Part shown: piece by piece, positions 17,172-26,114 of the stretch
How positions within the stretch are numbered: the stretch's first letter is position 1
Layout: every line of letters begins with the position of its first letter
DNA from: Chloroflexota bacterium
Lineage (GTDB): Bacteria; Chloroflexota; Chloroflexia; Chloroheliales; Chloroheliaceae
DNA length: 64,000 nucleotides
Reading direction: 5' to 3'
Assembly (NCBI GenBank): GCA_028287745.1
Contig: JAQBPB010000068.1
Location: 1-64,000, forward strand
Notes under the pieces: generated by a model
Told to the model about the DNA's origin: nothing
Databases searched by the model: none
Seen by the model: only the letters and a program-made list of their open reading frames with translations
Made by a program: the position numbers and the translations under genes

Positions 17172-19649
17172 ATGCAATTCACCGGAGAATTGGACAAGTC
17201 TCAATCTGGGGCCGTGGGTAAGCTTACCCAGGCCGCGAAATTACGGGAAAACGCTTTAAGCTCTCCCGAAACTAACACTGACCAGACTCCCAAAGCCGCT
17301 TTCCAGCCACTTTCCCCCGAAGACCTGGCGGTGCTGGAAGCCATTGAGCGCCGGGTATTGTGGCTGGCAACTAACATTGTCCACCATGCGAATAATGTGC
17401 GCCCCAACCCGGATAAGAGTAAGGTTGGCGGGCACCAGGCTTCCTCCGCTTCAATGGTTACAATCCTGACCGCCCTCTATTTTTATTTTCTTAAGTCAGG
17501 CGACCGGGTGGCGGTCAAACCGCACGCCTCTCCGGCTTACCACGCCGTCCAATATCTGTTGGGCAACCTCGAACAGAAATATTTAACCGAACTGCGCTCC
17601 TACAAGGGCTTGCAGGCTTATCCCAGCCGGACCAAAGACCATGACCCGGTGGATTTTTCGACCGGCTCGGTCGGCCTGGGCGGGGTTGGCCCGGCTTTCG
17701 CGGCCCTGGGACACCTTTACGCCCTGAGCCAGTTTGGCAGCGTTACCAGCCGCCGGTTCGTGGCCCTGTTGGGTGATGCCGAACTGGATGAAGGTAGTAT
17801 CTGGGAAGCGGTTGCCGAAGAAGCCCTTAGAGGGCTGGGAAATATTCTCTGGATAGTCGATTTAAACCGGCAGAGCCTGGACCGGATTGTACCCGGCATC
17901 AAAGCGACCGAACTCAAGCGCCACTTTGAAGTGAGCGGCTGGAAAGTTCTCGAAACCAAGTACGGCCAGAAGTTACAGGCCATTTTCGCCCAACCCGGCG
18001 GTGAGGCGCTGCGCCAGCGGATTGACGAAATGAGTAACGAGGAATACCAGGCCCTCTTGCGGCTGGACGGCCCGGCCCTGCGCAACCGGTTGGTCCGGGG
18101 GCCGCTGGAAAAGACCCTGGCGGAGCTACTGGCCGCTGTCCAGGATGCCGATTTGCCCGGTTTACTGGCGAACCTGGGCGGCCACGACCTGAACGAGTTG
18201 TTGCGGGTCTTCCAGGAAGCCGACCAGGAAACCACCGTACCCACCGTTATTTTTGCCTACACCATCAAGGGCTGGGGTCTGCCGATTGCCGGGGACCGCA
18301 TGAACCATTCCGCCCTGCTCACGGCCCAGCAGGTGGAGCTGTTACGCGAACAGATAGGACTTTCTAAAGAAGATGAGTGGGCGCTTTTCCCGCCCGGTTC
18401 TCCCGAGAGGCAGCTTTGCCAGGCCGCCCGCGCCAGGCTTTACCCGGCCGAGTCCACCAGCCCGGTGGTCCTGCCAGCCAGCCAGATACCGGCCCAACTG
18501 GACGTGAGCCAGGGCAGCAACACCTCGACCCAGGAAGCTTTTGGCCGGGTGGTGCGGCGTCTGGCCGATGTGCCGGGTTTAGGCGCGCGCGTGGTGACAA
18601 CCTCGCCCGACGTTTCAATCTCGACCAACCTGGCCGGTTGGATAAATAAAGTCGGAGTATTCTCGCCTTTGCAGCAGATTGACTACGAAGAAGGCGGGCC
18701 AAAGATGCTCAAGTGGCAGCCTTCGCCAGCCGGACGCCACATTGAACTGGGCATCAGCGAAATGAACCTGTTTATGCTACTGGGGATGCTGGGGTTGTCC
18801 ACCGAATTAAGCGGCCAGCAGCTTTTCCCGATTGGCACGGTCTACGACCCCTTTATTTGCCGGGGCCTGGACGCGCTTATTTACGGCCTGTACAGCGGTT
18901 CGAAGTTTATCATTGCCGGGACGCCCGCCGGAATTACGCTCTCTCCCGAAGGCGGCGCCCATCAATCTACGGTGACGCCCTCGCTTGGAATCGAGTTGCC
19001 GCACCTGCTGTCCTTTGAGCCGTGCTACGGTAAGGAAGTCGAGTGGGTAATGCTGGAGGGGCTGCGCCAGTGCTGTGACCGCCAGCAGGGCAACTCCACT
19101 TACCTGCGTCTCTCTACCAGGAACATCGACCAGGTGCCTTTTGAAGCGGCCCTGGCCCGGTTAGGCGAGGCTGAAACCCGGCGCCAGGTATTGGCCGGGG
19201 GTTACCGGTTGCTGGAAGCCGCGCCGGACGAAAACAGGCAGAATATAGTCCAGTTGATTACCTGCGGAGCCATAATTCCGGAAACCCTGGAAGCTGCCCG
19301 GCTGTTGCAAGCCGAAGGCATCGCGGCCAATGTAATCAACCTGACCAGCCCTGGAAGTCTTTTCCGCCAGTGGAAAGAAAACCGGCTGGCCGGTTCGGCT
19401 GACTTCGGACAACTGGCGACGCTACTGCCACCCGGCGAGCGCCATGCCCCGATTGTAACTATCCAGGATGCCGCTTCGCATTCCCTGGCCTGGTTAGGCA
19501 GTGTTTACGGCACAAGAGTGACGGCGTTAGGGGTGGATGATTTCGGCCAATCCGGCGGCAGGCAAGACCTTTATCGCCATTTCGGGCTGTCGCCGGAGCA
19601 AATCGCGGCGGCCGCTTTTGAGGCAGTAGACGAAGCTTATGGGGGTTAA
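17172..19649 (+). CDS. aceE: Pyruvate dehydrogenase E1, homodimeric (AceE-like) / transketolase-family enzyme
   Basis: An 825-residue ThDP enzyme. The E1 N-terminal domain shows 'GGHQASSASMVTILTALYFYFLKSGDRVAVKPHASPAYHA', then the ThDP-binding motif 'LLGDAELDEGSIWEAVAEEALRGLGNILWIVDLNRQSLD', whose GDAELDE and ...N segment match the GDG-X-N motif with Ala for the second Gly. The passage 'KRHFEVSGWKVLETKYG' follows as in AceE rather than transketolase. The central pyrimidine domain has 'GRHIELGISEMNLFMLLGMLG' with the catalytic Glu. AceE decarboxylates pyruvate and passes the acetyl group to E2; the ~825 length is slightly shorter than E. coli AceE. No E2 or E3 gene is in the window. A related 2-oxoacid substrate cannot be excluded. 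Confidence 0.8.
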   Translation: MQFTGELDKSQSGAVGKLTQAAKLRENALSSPETNTDQTPKAAFQPLSPEDLAVLEAIERRVLWLATNIVHHANNVRPNPDKSKVGGHQASSASMVTILTALYFYFLKSGDRVAVKPHASPAYHAVQYLLGNLEQKYLTELRSYKGLQAYPSRTKDHDPVDFSTGSVGLGGVGPAFAALGHLYALSQFGSVTSRRFVALLGDAELDEGSIWEAVAEEALRGLGNILWIVDLNRQSLDRIVPGIKATELKRHFEVSGWKVLETKYGQKLQAIFAQPGGEALRQRIDEMSNEEYQALLRLDGPALRNRLVRGPLEKTLAELLAAVQDADLPGLLANLGGHDLNELLRVFQEADQETTVPTVIFAYTIKGWGLPIAGDRMNHSALLTAQQVELLREQIGLSKEDEWALFPPGSPERQLCQAARARLYPAESTSPVVLPASQIPAQLDVSQGSNTSTQEAFGRVVRRLADVPGLGARVVTTSPDVSISTNLAGWINKVGVFSPLQQIDYEEGGPKMLKWQPSPAGRHIELGISEMNLFMLLGMLGLSTELSGQQLFPIGTVYDPFICRGLDALIYGLYSGSKFIIAGTPAGITLSPEGGAHQSTVTPSLGIELPHLLSFEPCYGKEVEWVMLEGLRQCCDRQQGNSTYLRLSTRNIDQVPFEAALARLGEAETRRQVLAGGYRLLEAAPDENRQNIVQLITCGAIIPETLEAARLLQAEGIAANVINLTSPGSLFRQWKENRLAGSADFGQLATLLPPGERHAPIVTIQDAASHSLAWLGSVYGTRVTALGVDDFGQSGGRQDLYRHFGLSPEQIAAAAFEAVDEAYGG

Positions 19650-19665
19650 TGCTGCTGGAGAGTAA

Positions 19666-21495
19666 TTAGCGAAAGCCGCGCTGGTTTAGCTTGGTAATGT
19701 TCTGCTGACAGGCCTGGCGGAGCAGCCCGACCGAAAAGTCCCCGATCATTTCCTCGGGGGCTTTTTTGCGTAAAACGTCCAGAGCCCGGCGGTATTCTCT
19801 TAAAGCTTCGCGGGGCTGGCGGTTGTCCCGGAAAATATCCCCTAAACGCAGGTAGGCGATTACGCTTTCCAGGTTTATAAAGATAGTTGATTTATATTCC
19901 TGGATGGCCGCTTCGATTTGGCCCTCTTTGTGGTAAATCATGGCTAACATCAGGTGGGCCGCTTCGGAAAGCCGGTTAACCTGGATTACCTGTTTGCATA
20001 ATTGCAGCGCGGTATCGTATTCCCCGAGTATCAGCTTGAGTTCCGCCATGGCGCACATTACTTCATCGTCCAATGGGTTGGCCGCAATTGCCTGTTCCAG
20101 GCAGGCCTGGGCCTGGTCAAATTCGTGGGCTGCCATCTTTAGCTTGCCTTCGGCCAACAGGCTGCGCCAGTTCGGCCCCTCAGCGGTTTTATCCGGCTGC
20201 TGCAAGCTTAGCGGCCTGGGGTAGGCTGTCCCAGGGGTTGGTAAAGGTGACACCGGGCCAGAGGCGGGCTTAATGACCTGTTCCTTTTTCGTAGAATTCC
20301 TGGTGGGGAATTCCGGCAGGTGTATTTGCTGCCGGGTCGTGTCTTTCAAGGGGAACCCGGCCCTTCTAGCGGCTATCCTGGGGTGTAGCGGGTGGCCTGA
20401 CACCGGTTTATTCTCAAGGGGTTCGGCCGGTGGGCTAAATGGGCCGGTCAGGCCTTTTAGTTGGGCCTGGCGAGAAACTAACTCTGACGGGAAGGGTTTC
20501 TGATAATAAAAAGTCTCATTGGAATTAATCAGTTTGAAGCGGTCCGAGACCTGCCAGAGAGTTTCGCTGTACCCGATAAACAGAAACCCGCCATAATCCA
20601 GGGCCTTGTAGATATTTTCGATCACTCCCCGGGTGACTTCGGCTGGAAAATAAATAGTTACATTCTCACACAGAACCAGGTCAAACCGGTGAATGATATT
20701 ATGGGGGAAGATGGGCGTAATCAGGTTGAAGAAGTCGAATTTTATCAGGCTGCGTATTTCCGGGTTGACCTCAAAAGAAGGTTGGCCGCGCCCCCGCAGG
20801 ACCGTTAACTTGCCGGGTATGTAAATATGGGCCGGGTCCAGTGGTGCTGTTAAAACGGTTGACGCGCTCAGCGGTTGAAAATAATTCTGGATTTGTTCCA
20901 GCGAAAGGCCCCGCATTTCGTCCCGGCGGTAGCGGCCCTGCCGGGCGATGGTCAGTACCCGACCGCTAATATCGGTTGCCAGGATTTCTATATTCCAATC
21001 CGCCGGGGTCTCACCGTTCTCGCGCAGGGTATCATAGATGCAGATAGCCAGCGAATAAGGTTCCTGGCCGGTTGAGCACCCGGCCGACCATAAGCGCAGG
21101 TGGCGGTCGTGGGCATGCCGCCGGATTAGCTTTGGCAGTACTTCTTCCTGGAGCGTCCGGTAATGTTCCTTGTTTCGAAAAAACGAAGTTTCATTAATGG
21201 TGACTCCTTCGATCAGTTTTAATATTTCCGGGGTGGTAGACTGGTTTGATTGTTCCTGGAAGGATACGTTTTCGTCCGGAAAGGCTCCTTCGGACGGGGA
21301 ATTAAAGAGCAGGTAGTAGTAAATCCGAAAGTCATCGATATTCAAAGCGGCCATTCGCTCGACCACCACGTTTTGTAAGACCATCCGTTTGGTTTCGTCA
21401 AAAACCATACCGCTTCTCTGGCGAAGTAAATCCCGGTATAGTTCAAAATATTCCTGGGTAAAGACGAAAGCTGAGTCTGAATTTGATGAACTCAT
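19666..21495 (-). CDS. cheR: CheR-type protein methyltransferase with C-terminal TPR repeats
   Basis: A 609-residue protein. Residues about 10-290 form a CheR methyltransferase: the helical N-terminal domain, 'NETSFFRNKEHYRTLQEEVLPKL', the SAM-binding 'RLWSAGCSTGQEPYSLAICIYD', 'EILATDISGRVLTIARQG' and 'LVLCENVTIYFPAEVTRGVIENIYKALDYGGFLFIGYSETL'. The usual CRN before the IYF motif reads CEN here. A Pro-rich linker (about 330-430) leads to three or four TPRs (e.g. 'KMAAHEFDQAQACLEQAIAANPLDDEVMCAMAELKL'). CheR methylates receptor glutamates, and TPR fusions of this kind occur in alternative chemosensory systems. No receptor is encoded nearby. It is the last gene of the operon. Confidence 0.9.
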   Translation of the reverse strand: MSSSNSDSAFVFTQEYFELYRDLLRQRSGMVFDETKRMVLQNVVVERMAALNIDDFRIYYYLLFNSPSEGAFPDENVSFQEQSNQSTTPEILKLIEGVTINETSFFRNKEHYRTLQEEVLPKLIRRHAHDRHLRLWSAGCSTGQEPYSLAICIYDTLRENGETPADWNIEILATDISGRVLTIARQGRYRRDEMRGLSLEQIQNYFQPLSASTVLTAPLDPAHIYIPGKLTVLRGRGQPSFEVNPEIRSLIKFDFFNLITPIFPHNIIHRFDLVLCENVTIYFPAEVTRGVIENIYKALDYGGFLFIGYSETLWQVSDRFKLINSNETFYYQKPFPSELVSRQAQLKGLTGPFSPPAEPLENKPVSGHPLHPRIAARRAGFPLKDTTRQQIHLPEFPTRNSTKKEQVIKPASGPVSPLPTPGTAYPRPLSLQQPDKTAEGPNWRSLLAEGKLKMAAHEFDQAQACLEQAIAANPLDDEVMCAMAELKLILGEYDTALQLCKQVIQVNRLSEAAHLMLAMIYHKEGQIEAAIQEYKSTIFINLESVIAYLRLGDIFRDNRQPREALREYRRALDVLRKKAPEEMIGDFSVGLLRQACQQNITKLNQRGFR

Positions 21496-21673
21496 AAATA
21501 CAGGTTTCTTTTCTGACCTGAAAAGGGCTGGTCGCCAGCAAGGTATCCCTTTAACAGCGTTGTTTTGGCAACTGTTAATTAAGCCAACTGGGTGAAATAT
21601 AAATTTAGCCAGGCTTACGGCTAGTCCGATTTTATTTGCCAGTTAAACCGGCGAAGAGCCGGACCGGCTTGAA

Positions 21674-22108
21674 TCAGTTCATTAGCGGCGAAGAGGCGGC
21701 CGGTCCGGAATTACCCGAAATTTCTTCATCCAATCCTCTTAACCGGAAGACCAGCTTGACCCGGTAAGGTAAATCAAGCAGGTCAAATTCTTTCACCAGG
21801 TAGTCATCTGCGCCAACCCTGAACCCGGCTAATTTTTCTTTGATATTGCCCCTGGAACTTAACATAACTATCGGGAGCGATTGAGTTGCTTTTTTCTCTC
21901 GCAGGCGCTTGCACACCTCGAAACCATCAATACCGGGCATGTAAACATCCAGGATCATCAAGTCGGGAATCTCACGGTCAACTTGTTCTAAAGCTTCTTC
22001 ACCACTGAAAGCTAATTGTACTTCGTAATTATTAGCTTCTAATTTGGCTTTGACAGCTTCGGCGACCAAGGCGCTATCGTCAACCACCAAAATTTTCCGC
22101 TTGGACAT
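21674..22108 (-). CDS. CheY-like single-domain response regulator
   Basis: A 144-residue receiver domain with 'ILVVDDSALVAEAVKAKLE' (acidic pair DD), the phospho-acceptor Asp in 'PDLMILDVYMPGIDGFEV', Ser in 'PIVMLSSRGN' and the invariant Lys in 'GADDYLVKEF'. The last 20 residues are a Ser/Gly/Pro-rich tail. There is no output domain, so it acts as a CheY-like messenger or a phosphate sink for the CheA hybrid encoded upstream. It has its own extended -10 promoter candidate 68 bases before its ATG in addition to operon read-through. Confidence 0.9.
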   Translation of the reverse strand: MSKRKILVVDDSALVAEAVKAKLEANNYEVQLAFSGEEALEQVDREIPDLMILDVYMPGIDGFEVCKRLREKKATQSLPIVMLSSRGNIKEKLAGFRVGADDYLVKEFDLLDLPYRVKLVFRLRGLDEEISGNSGPAASSPLMN

Positions 22109-22175
22109 CCCATTCTCCTAAAGAAATATTGGAACTAATTCCTGGTATTTATTGTACTATAATATGAATTAATCT

Positions 22176-22184
22176 ATTATAGCA
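22176..22184 (-). promoter_or_regulatory. Extended -10 promoter candidate of the CheY-like gene
   Basis: On the minus strand TGC-TATAAT lies here, 68 bases upstream of the ATG at 22108. It forms one arm of an inverted repeat (CTATAAT, 12-base spacer, ATTATAG; 22158-22182 region), which also gives a TATAAT on the plus strand. No -35 is evident. The region may also serve as a binding site. Confidence 0.5.
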
Positions 22185-22227
22185 TAACTGTTTTGAGCAG
22201 TGGAGTACACAATGTAACCCCAGATTT

Positions 22228-24750
22228 TTAGCGGCCTGTCAAAAATTCAATGGTACTCAAAAGATTTGCCTGCTCGAAATTTCCTTTTATAATATAAGCC
22301 TGTGCCCCCGCTTCAATCCCCTGGCGTTTATGGTCATCATTGTTAAGAGAGGAAACAATTATAACCGGCAGGTTTTGCAGGGCCGGGTCACTCTTTATCC
22401 GGCGAGTTAATTCAAAACCGTTCATGTTGGGCATTTCTACGTCAGTGATTACCAGGCTATAGGGGCGATTGTTTTTCAACAACTCCAGCGCCAGGTTGCC
22501 ATCGTCGGCCAGTTCAACCTCATAGTCCTGGGCTTCCAGGATTGATCTTTCCAGTTCGCGAGTGGTAATGCTATCATCCACCACCAGGATGCGCTTGCGT
22601 TCGGCTTGCTTTTCAGGTGCCCTTTGCAGGCTGCGCAGGTTTATATTGCGGGCGGCTGTAATTAAATTTGGCACATCCAGGATTAGCACTACCTGGCCGC
22701 TGCCGTTAATAGTGGCACTCTTAACATAGGGCGCCCCCATCAATAAGGGGCTGAGGCTTTTAACCACGATTTCGGTTTCATCGACCAGTTCGTCCACCAG
22801 GAAGCAGACCCGGCGGTCGCCGCTGCCCAGTACCACCGAAGGCAGTTGATCGGATGAAAAGCGTTTTACCTGCTTTACCTGATGCTGATGGTGAAGTTGT
22901 TGAATCTGGGTCCGGGCCAGGGGGTCGGCCAGGGTCAGACCCACCATTTCAGGCAAAAGATTTGGGTCTCTTTTGGCCCGCTTGCTGTCGCCGAAACTAA
23001 AGGCGGCGCTATCCAGGCTAAATTTCTGGTTGGCCCTGGTCGGCTGGATAAAGTCGGCCCGGTCGCCCTCACGGATTTGATGCAAGAAAAGGGGATGCCC
23101 CGAATGGGTGTTATCACCGAGTAAAGCCTGGAGCCGGACCAGCGGTATCAGGGCGTTGCCATAGAGTATGACATCCCGGCCTTCTCTGCTTAGAATTTCA
23201 TCCGGCGAAAGGTAATGCAGGTATTCGACCGAGGGTGCCAGGATGGCATAAATATAGCCGCTGACTCTGACCATAAGCGCCCGGCTGGTTGCCAGCGTTA
23301 CCGGCACCCGGAGGGATACGGTCGTGCCGCTGCCTTTTTCGCTGGTGACGCTGACCTGGCCGCCCAGGCGTTCCAGGTTGGTCTTAACAATTTCCATGCC
23401 GACTCCCCGGCCGGATAAGTCGGTAATTATCGGGCTGGTGCTGAACCCCGGCTCATACAACAAGTTTAGAGTATCTTCATCGGACAGTGCAAAGGCCCGT
23501 GCCTCGCTGATAAATTTCTTTTCAATTGCCACTCGCCGGATGAGATTAGGGTCGATCCCGGCACCGTCATCCGAAACGCTGATCATTACGTACCCACCAT
23601 CCTGGCTGGCCTCTATAGAGAGGCGACCGGTCCGGGGTTTACCGGCTTTCAGACGCACCGGGCCGGGTTCGATGCCGTGGTCCAGGGCGTTGCGGATAAT
23701 ATGGATTAAAGGGTCTCGGATACCTTCCAGAACTTTTTTATCCAGCTCAATTTCCCCGCCAAAAAGCTTAAAGTCGGGTATCTCTCGCCCGTTCGACTTG
23801 GCCATGCTGCGGACTGAAAGCGGGAAATCCTGGTAGATCGTTTCAATTGGCAACATCCGGACGGTCTTGACGTTATTCTCAAGTTCGTCTACCCGGTTCA
23901 CCAGCTGGTTGGTATGTTCCTCGTAATCGCGTAAAGTATTGCGGATCAGGTTTTCAATTTGCTGGTCAAGCTGGTTTAGCTGCTGAATGGTTTCCTGGAG
24001 CGTCTGAAAGTTAGTGTATTTGGACATATCCAGGGGTGACACGGCCCCGAGGTTCCGTACCGGGATGCTGACCCGGTAGCGCTGGCGCAAGAGTTCCTGA
24101 AGCCCTCTTAAGTTGGCTAAAGTAGTCTCCGCTTCCAGCTTGCCCAATACCAGTTCCCCGGTGATATTCATCAGCTCATCGAGCTTGCTGATGTCGACCC
24201 GGATTACGTTATCGCTTAACGCCCCGACCGAACGCAACGCCGGGTGAGCCTGCCCCGGTGCGGGGTTTTCCGCCTGTGCCCGGTCCTGGGCAGGTTTGGC
24301 CGGGTTTGTAACGCCTTCGGAAGCAGCCGGGTTGGGTTGCCCGGCGTCCAGGATTGCGGCCAGGCGCAGCTTAAGGCCAGGAATATCCAGGTCCGGTTTT
24401 TCACCCTTTAGAGCGGCTTCGGTCATGGTGTTGATAGTATCGACCGCTTCAAATAAAAGGTCGTTTGTGTCAGGCTGAAGTTGCAGGGTGCCATCGCGCA
24501 TGGCGGCGAAAATATTCTCCATTTCGTGCGCGATGGAGCTTATTTCGATAAAATTCATCAGCCGGGCGCTGCCTTTGATGGTATGGGCCGCCCGGAAAAT
24601 TTCGCCGAGATACTCTTTATTTTGAGGGTCGCTTTCAATATCCACCAGCCGTCGTTGCAAACCCAACAGGTGAATATCGGCTTCTTCCTTGAACTTATAT
24701 AGTAATTTTTTGCGCGTATCTTCGAGGCTCATGTGTCCGGTTACCGCCAA
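22228..24750 (-). CDS. cheA: CheA hybrid histidine kinase with C-terminal receiver domain
   Basis: An 840-residue protein. Order of domains: Hpt (residues about 1-115; phospho-His about residue 56 in 'FRAAHTIKGSARLM'), a Pro/Ala-rich linker, a dimerisation region, the ATPase (N box 'HIIRNALDHGIEPGP', G boxes 'DDGAGIDPN' and 'GRGVGMEIVKT'), a CheW-like domain and a receiver domain at about 715-838 ('RILVVDDSITTRELERSIL', acceptor Asp in 'LVITDVEMPNMNGFEL', Lys in 'AYIIKG'). It should autophosphorylate and pass phosphate to its own receiver, the free CheY-like protein, or both. Gene order with two CheW proteins and CheR is that of a chemosensory cluster; no CheB or receptor is seen here. Confidence 0.93.
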   Translation of the reverse strand: MAVTGHMSLEDTRKKLLYKFKEEADIHLLGLQRRLVDIESDPQNKEYLGEIFRAAHTIKGSARLMNFIEISSIAHEMENIFAAMRDGTLQLQPDTNDLLFEAVDTINTMTEAALKGEKPDLDIPGLKLRLAAILDAGQPNPAASEGVTNPAKPAQDRAQAENPAPGQAHPALRSVGALSDNVIRVDISKLDELMNITGELVLGKLEAETTLANLRGLQELLRQRYRVSIPVRNLGAVSPLDMSKYTNFQTLQETIQQLNQLDQQIENLIRNTLRDYEEHTNQLVNRVDELENNVKTVRMLPIETIYQDFPLSVRSMAKSNGREIPDFKLFGGEIELDKKVLEGIRDPLIHIIRNALDHGIEPGPVRLKAGKPRTGRLSIEASQDGGYVMISVSDDGAGIDPNLIRRVAIEKKFISEARAFALSDEDTLNLLYEPGFSTSPIITDLSGRGVGMEIVKTNLERLGGQVSVTSEKGSGTTVSLRVPVTLATSRALMVRVSGYIYAILAPSVEYLHYLSPDEILSREGRDVILYGNALIPLVRLQALLGDNTHSGHPLFLHQIREGDRADFIQPTRANQKFSLDSAAFSFGDSKRAKRDPNLLPEMVGLTLADPLARTQIQQLHHQHQVKQVKRFSSDQLPSVVLGSGDRRVCFLVDELVDETEIVVKSLSPLLMGAPYVKSATINGSGQVVLILDVPNLITAARNINLRSLQRAPEKQAERKRILVVDDSITTRELERSILEAQDYEVELADDGNLALELLKNNRPYSLVITDVEMPNMNGFELTRRIKSDPALQNLPVIIVSSLNNDDHKRQGIEAGAQAYIIKGNFEQANLLSTIEFLTGR

Positions 24751-24773
24751 GCAAAGAGCAATGTTTTAAATTA

Positions 24774-25523
24774 TCAAGACCGATATAAAGTCGCTCTCAA
24801 GATTTCAAGGTCCAATAACATTACGGGCTGTTCCTCCGGAAGATTATTTTTAACTCGTGATCTATCTTCCAAACCGGAACTTCCGGTTGGAGCAGGGGCA
24901 ATCCGGCCGTTTTTATTTCTTTGAACCTGACCGGGTAAAGGGCCGGTTTCGCTTATGATACCACTAAACGGAGAGGCCGGTTGCAATTCTCCACTACCGT
25001 TATGATGGGTTAAAGTTTCGCGCCCGACCAGGGCCACTCCCCAGATCAAACGGCCCAACCGCTTGCGGCAAACCCAATCATCCAGCAGCCGCAGGTGGTC
25101 TAACCCGATATGACAGACCCCAATAATATCGTCAACACTTACCCCGAATGGTTGCTGGATGGTGCCGCCCGGGACAAATTGGCCGGATAACAAAATTTTG
25201 GAAGTATCCAATGGTTCGGCGGGTGTAAGATGCAGTTTGCTGGCAAGTTCCAGCACACTTAAGGTTTTGCCCTGATAGAATATTTCTGCCCATTCCCGCC
25301 CGTTAGCCGGGTCGGGCTGGCTTTTGACCGAAAACAGGTTAGCCTCAGGCCGGGCAATGTTATAGACCTGTTTCATCAATAGCCCAAAAGGCTGGTTGGC
25401 AACCTGGACCAGTATTAATTCAACGGTCTGGTCGAGGCCGGATTGCACCTCAAAGGCCGGTGAATTAATATTATAAGCATGTCCGTATCCGGAAGAGTGG
25501 TCCCTGTTTTCCCGTAAAAGCAT
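24774..25523 (-). CDS. CheW-domain protein, diverged
   Basis: A 249-residue protein with one diverged CheW-like domain at about residues 30-170: 'VELILVQVANQPFGLLMKQVYNIARPEAN', 'FYQGKTLSVLELASKLHL', 'GVSVDDIIGVCHIGLDHLRLLDDW', 'LIWGVALVGRETL'. The C-terminal 70 residues are rich in Gly, Pro and Arg and look disordered. CheW proteins couple CheA to receptors; here the extra tail and lower conservation set it apart from the regular CheW encoded just upstream. It follows that gene by 9 bases and precedes cheA by 23 bases, so it is co-transcribed. Confidence 0.75.
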   Translation of the reverse strand: MLLRENRDHSSGYGHAYNINSPAFEVQSGLDQTVELILVQVANQPFGLLMKQVYNIARPEANLFSVKSQPDPANGREWAEIFYQGKTLSVLELASKLHLTPAEPLDTSKILLSGQFVPGGTIQQPFGVSVDDIIGVCHIGLDHLRLLDDWVCRKRLGRLIWGVALVGRETLTHHNGSGELQPASPFSGIISETGPLPGQVQRNKNGRIAPAPTGSSGLEDRSRVKNNLPEEQPVMLLDLEILRATLYRS

Positions 25524-25532
25524 GATGTTTAA

Positions 25533-26102
25533 CTAATCCTTTGGCCGGGTTTGAGGTTGGATTTCACCTTCCGAAACCGTGTTAAGTATGGCTCCCAGGT
25601 TTAGCAGACCTAATAAACGGTTATCAATCGTCAGCTCGCTGCTGATAAAAATAGAAGTACCCCGGTGATTGGTGACATACTTATCCAGGTCGCTGGACTT
25701 AACCTCCCGCACTTCACCCATGTTGTCTACCAGGACCGCCAGGGTATATTTATCGTGCTGGAGAATGACGAAGCGTGAAGAACGGGTCGGTTCTGGCGGC
25801 ATGACTTTTAAAAGCTGGTGGATATCTATCAAAGGGTATATCGCGCTTTTGTGATTGATTACGCCCAATATGAATGGGCTGGTGCCGGGGACCGGCGTTA
25901 CATCCATAATGCGGGTCACGACTTTTATTTTTTCCAGGGGCAGCGCAAACCACTCGTCGGACAGGTAGAAGGTTAACAAAGAAACCAGGGGTTCTTGCTC
26001 CTGGTCCTCCTGCAAAGCCTGGGCCCGACGCTCCAGCTCCATAATAAGTCTTTCCGCTTCGGTAAGCGGGTGTGGTGACAGTGACTGAAATTGATTATCC
26101 AT
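25533..26102 (-). CDS. cheW: CheW-like adaptor protein
   Basis: A 189-residue protein with a CheW domain at about residues 40-180. Motifs are 'LVSLLTFYLSDEWFALPLEKIKVVTRIMDVTPVPGTSPFILGVINHKSAIYPLIDIHQLL' and 'RFVILQHDKYTLAVLVDNMGEVREVKSSDLD', matching the CheW pattern of hydrophobic strands and the 'G..N..G...P..D' turn, with NHKS in place of NLRG. It should bridge the CheA kinase to a sensor array. It lies between the TPR gene (12 bases) and the diverged CheW gene (9 bases). A 35-residue charged N-terminal helix precedes the domain. Confidence 0.87.
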   Translation of the reverse strand: MDNQFQSLSPHPLTEAERLIMELERRAQALQEDQEQEPLVSLLTFYLSDEWFALPLEKIKVVTRIMDVTPVPGTSPFILGVINHKSAIYPLIDIHQLLKVMPPEPTRSSRFVILQHDKYTLAVLVDNMGEVREVKSSDLDKYVTNHRGTSIFISSELTIDNRLLGLLNLGAILNTVSEGEIQPQTRPKD

Positions 26103-26114
26103 CTTAACTCTTAC

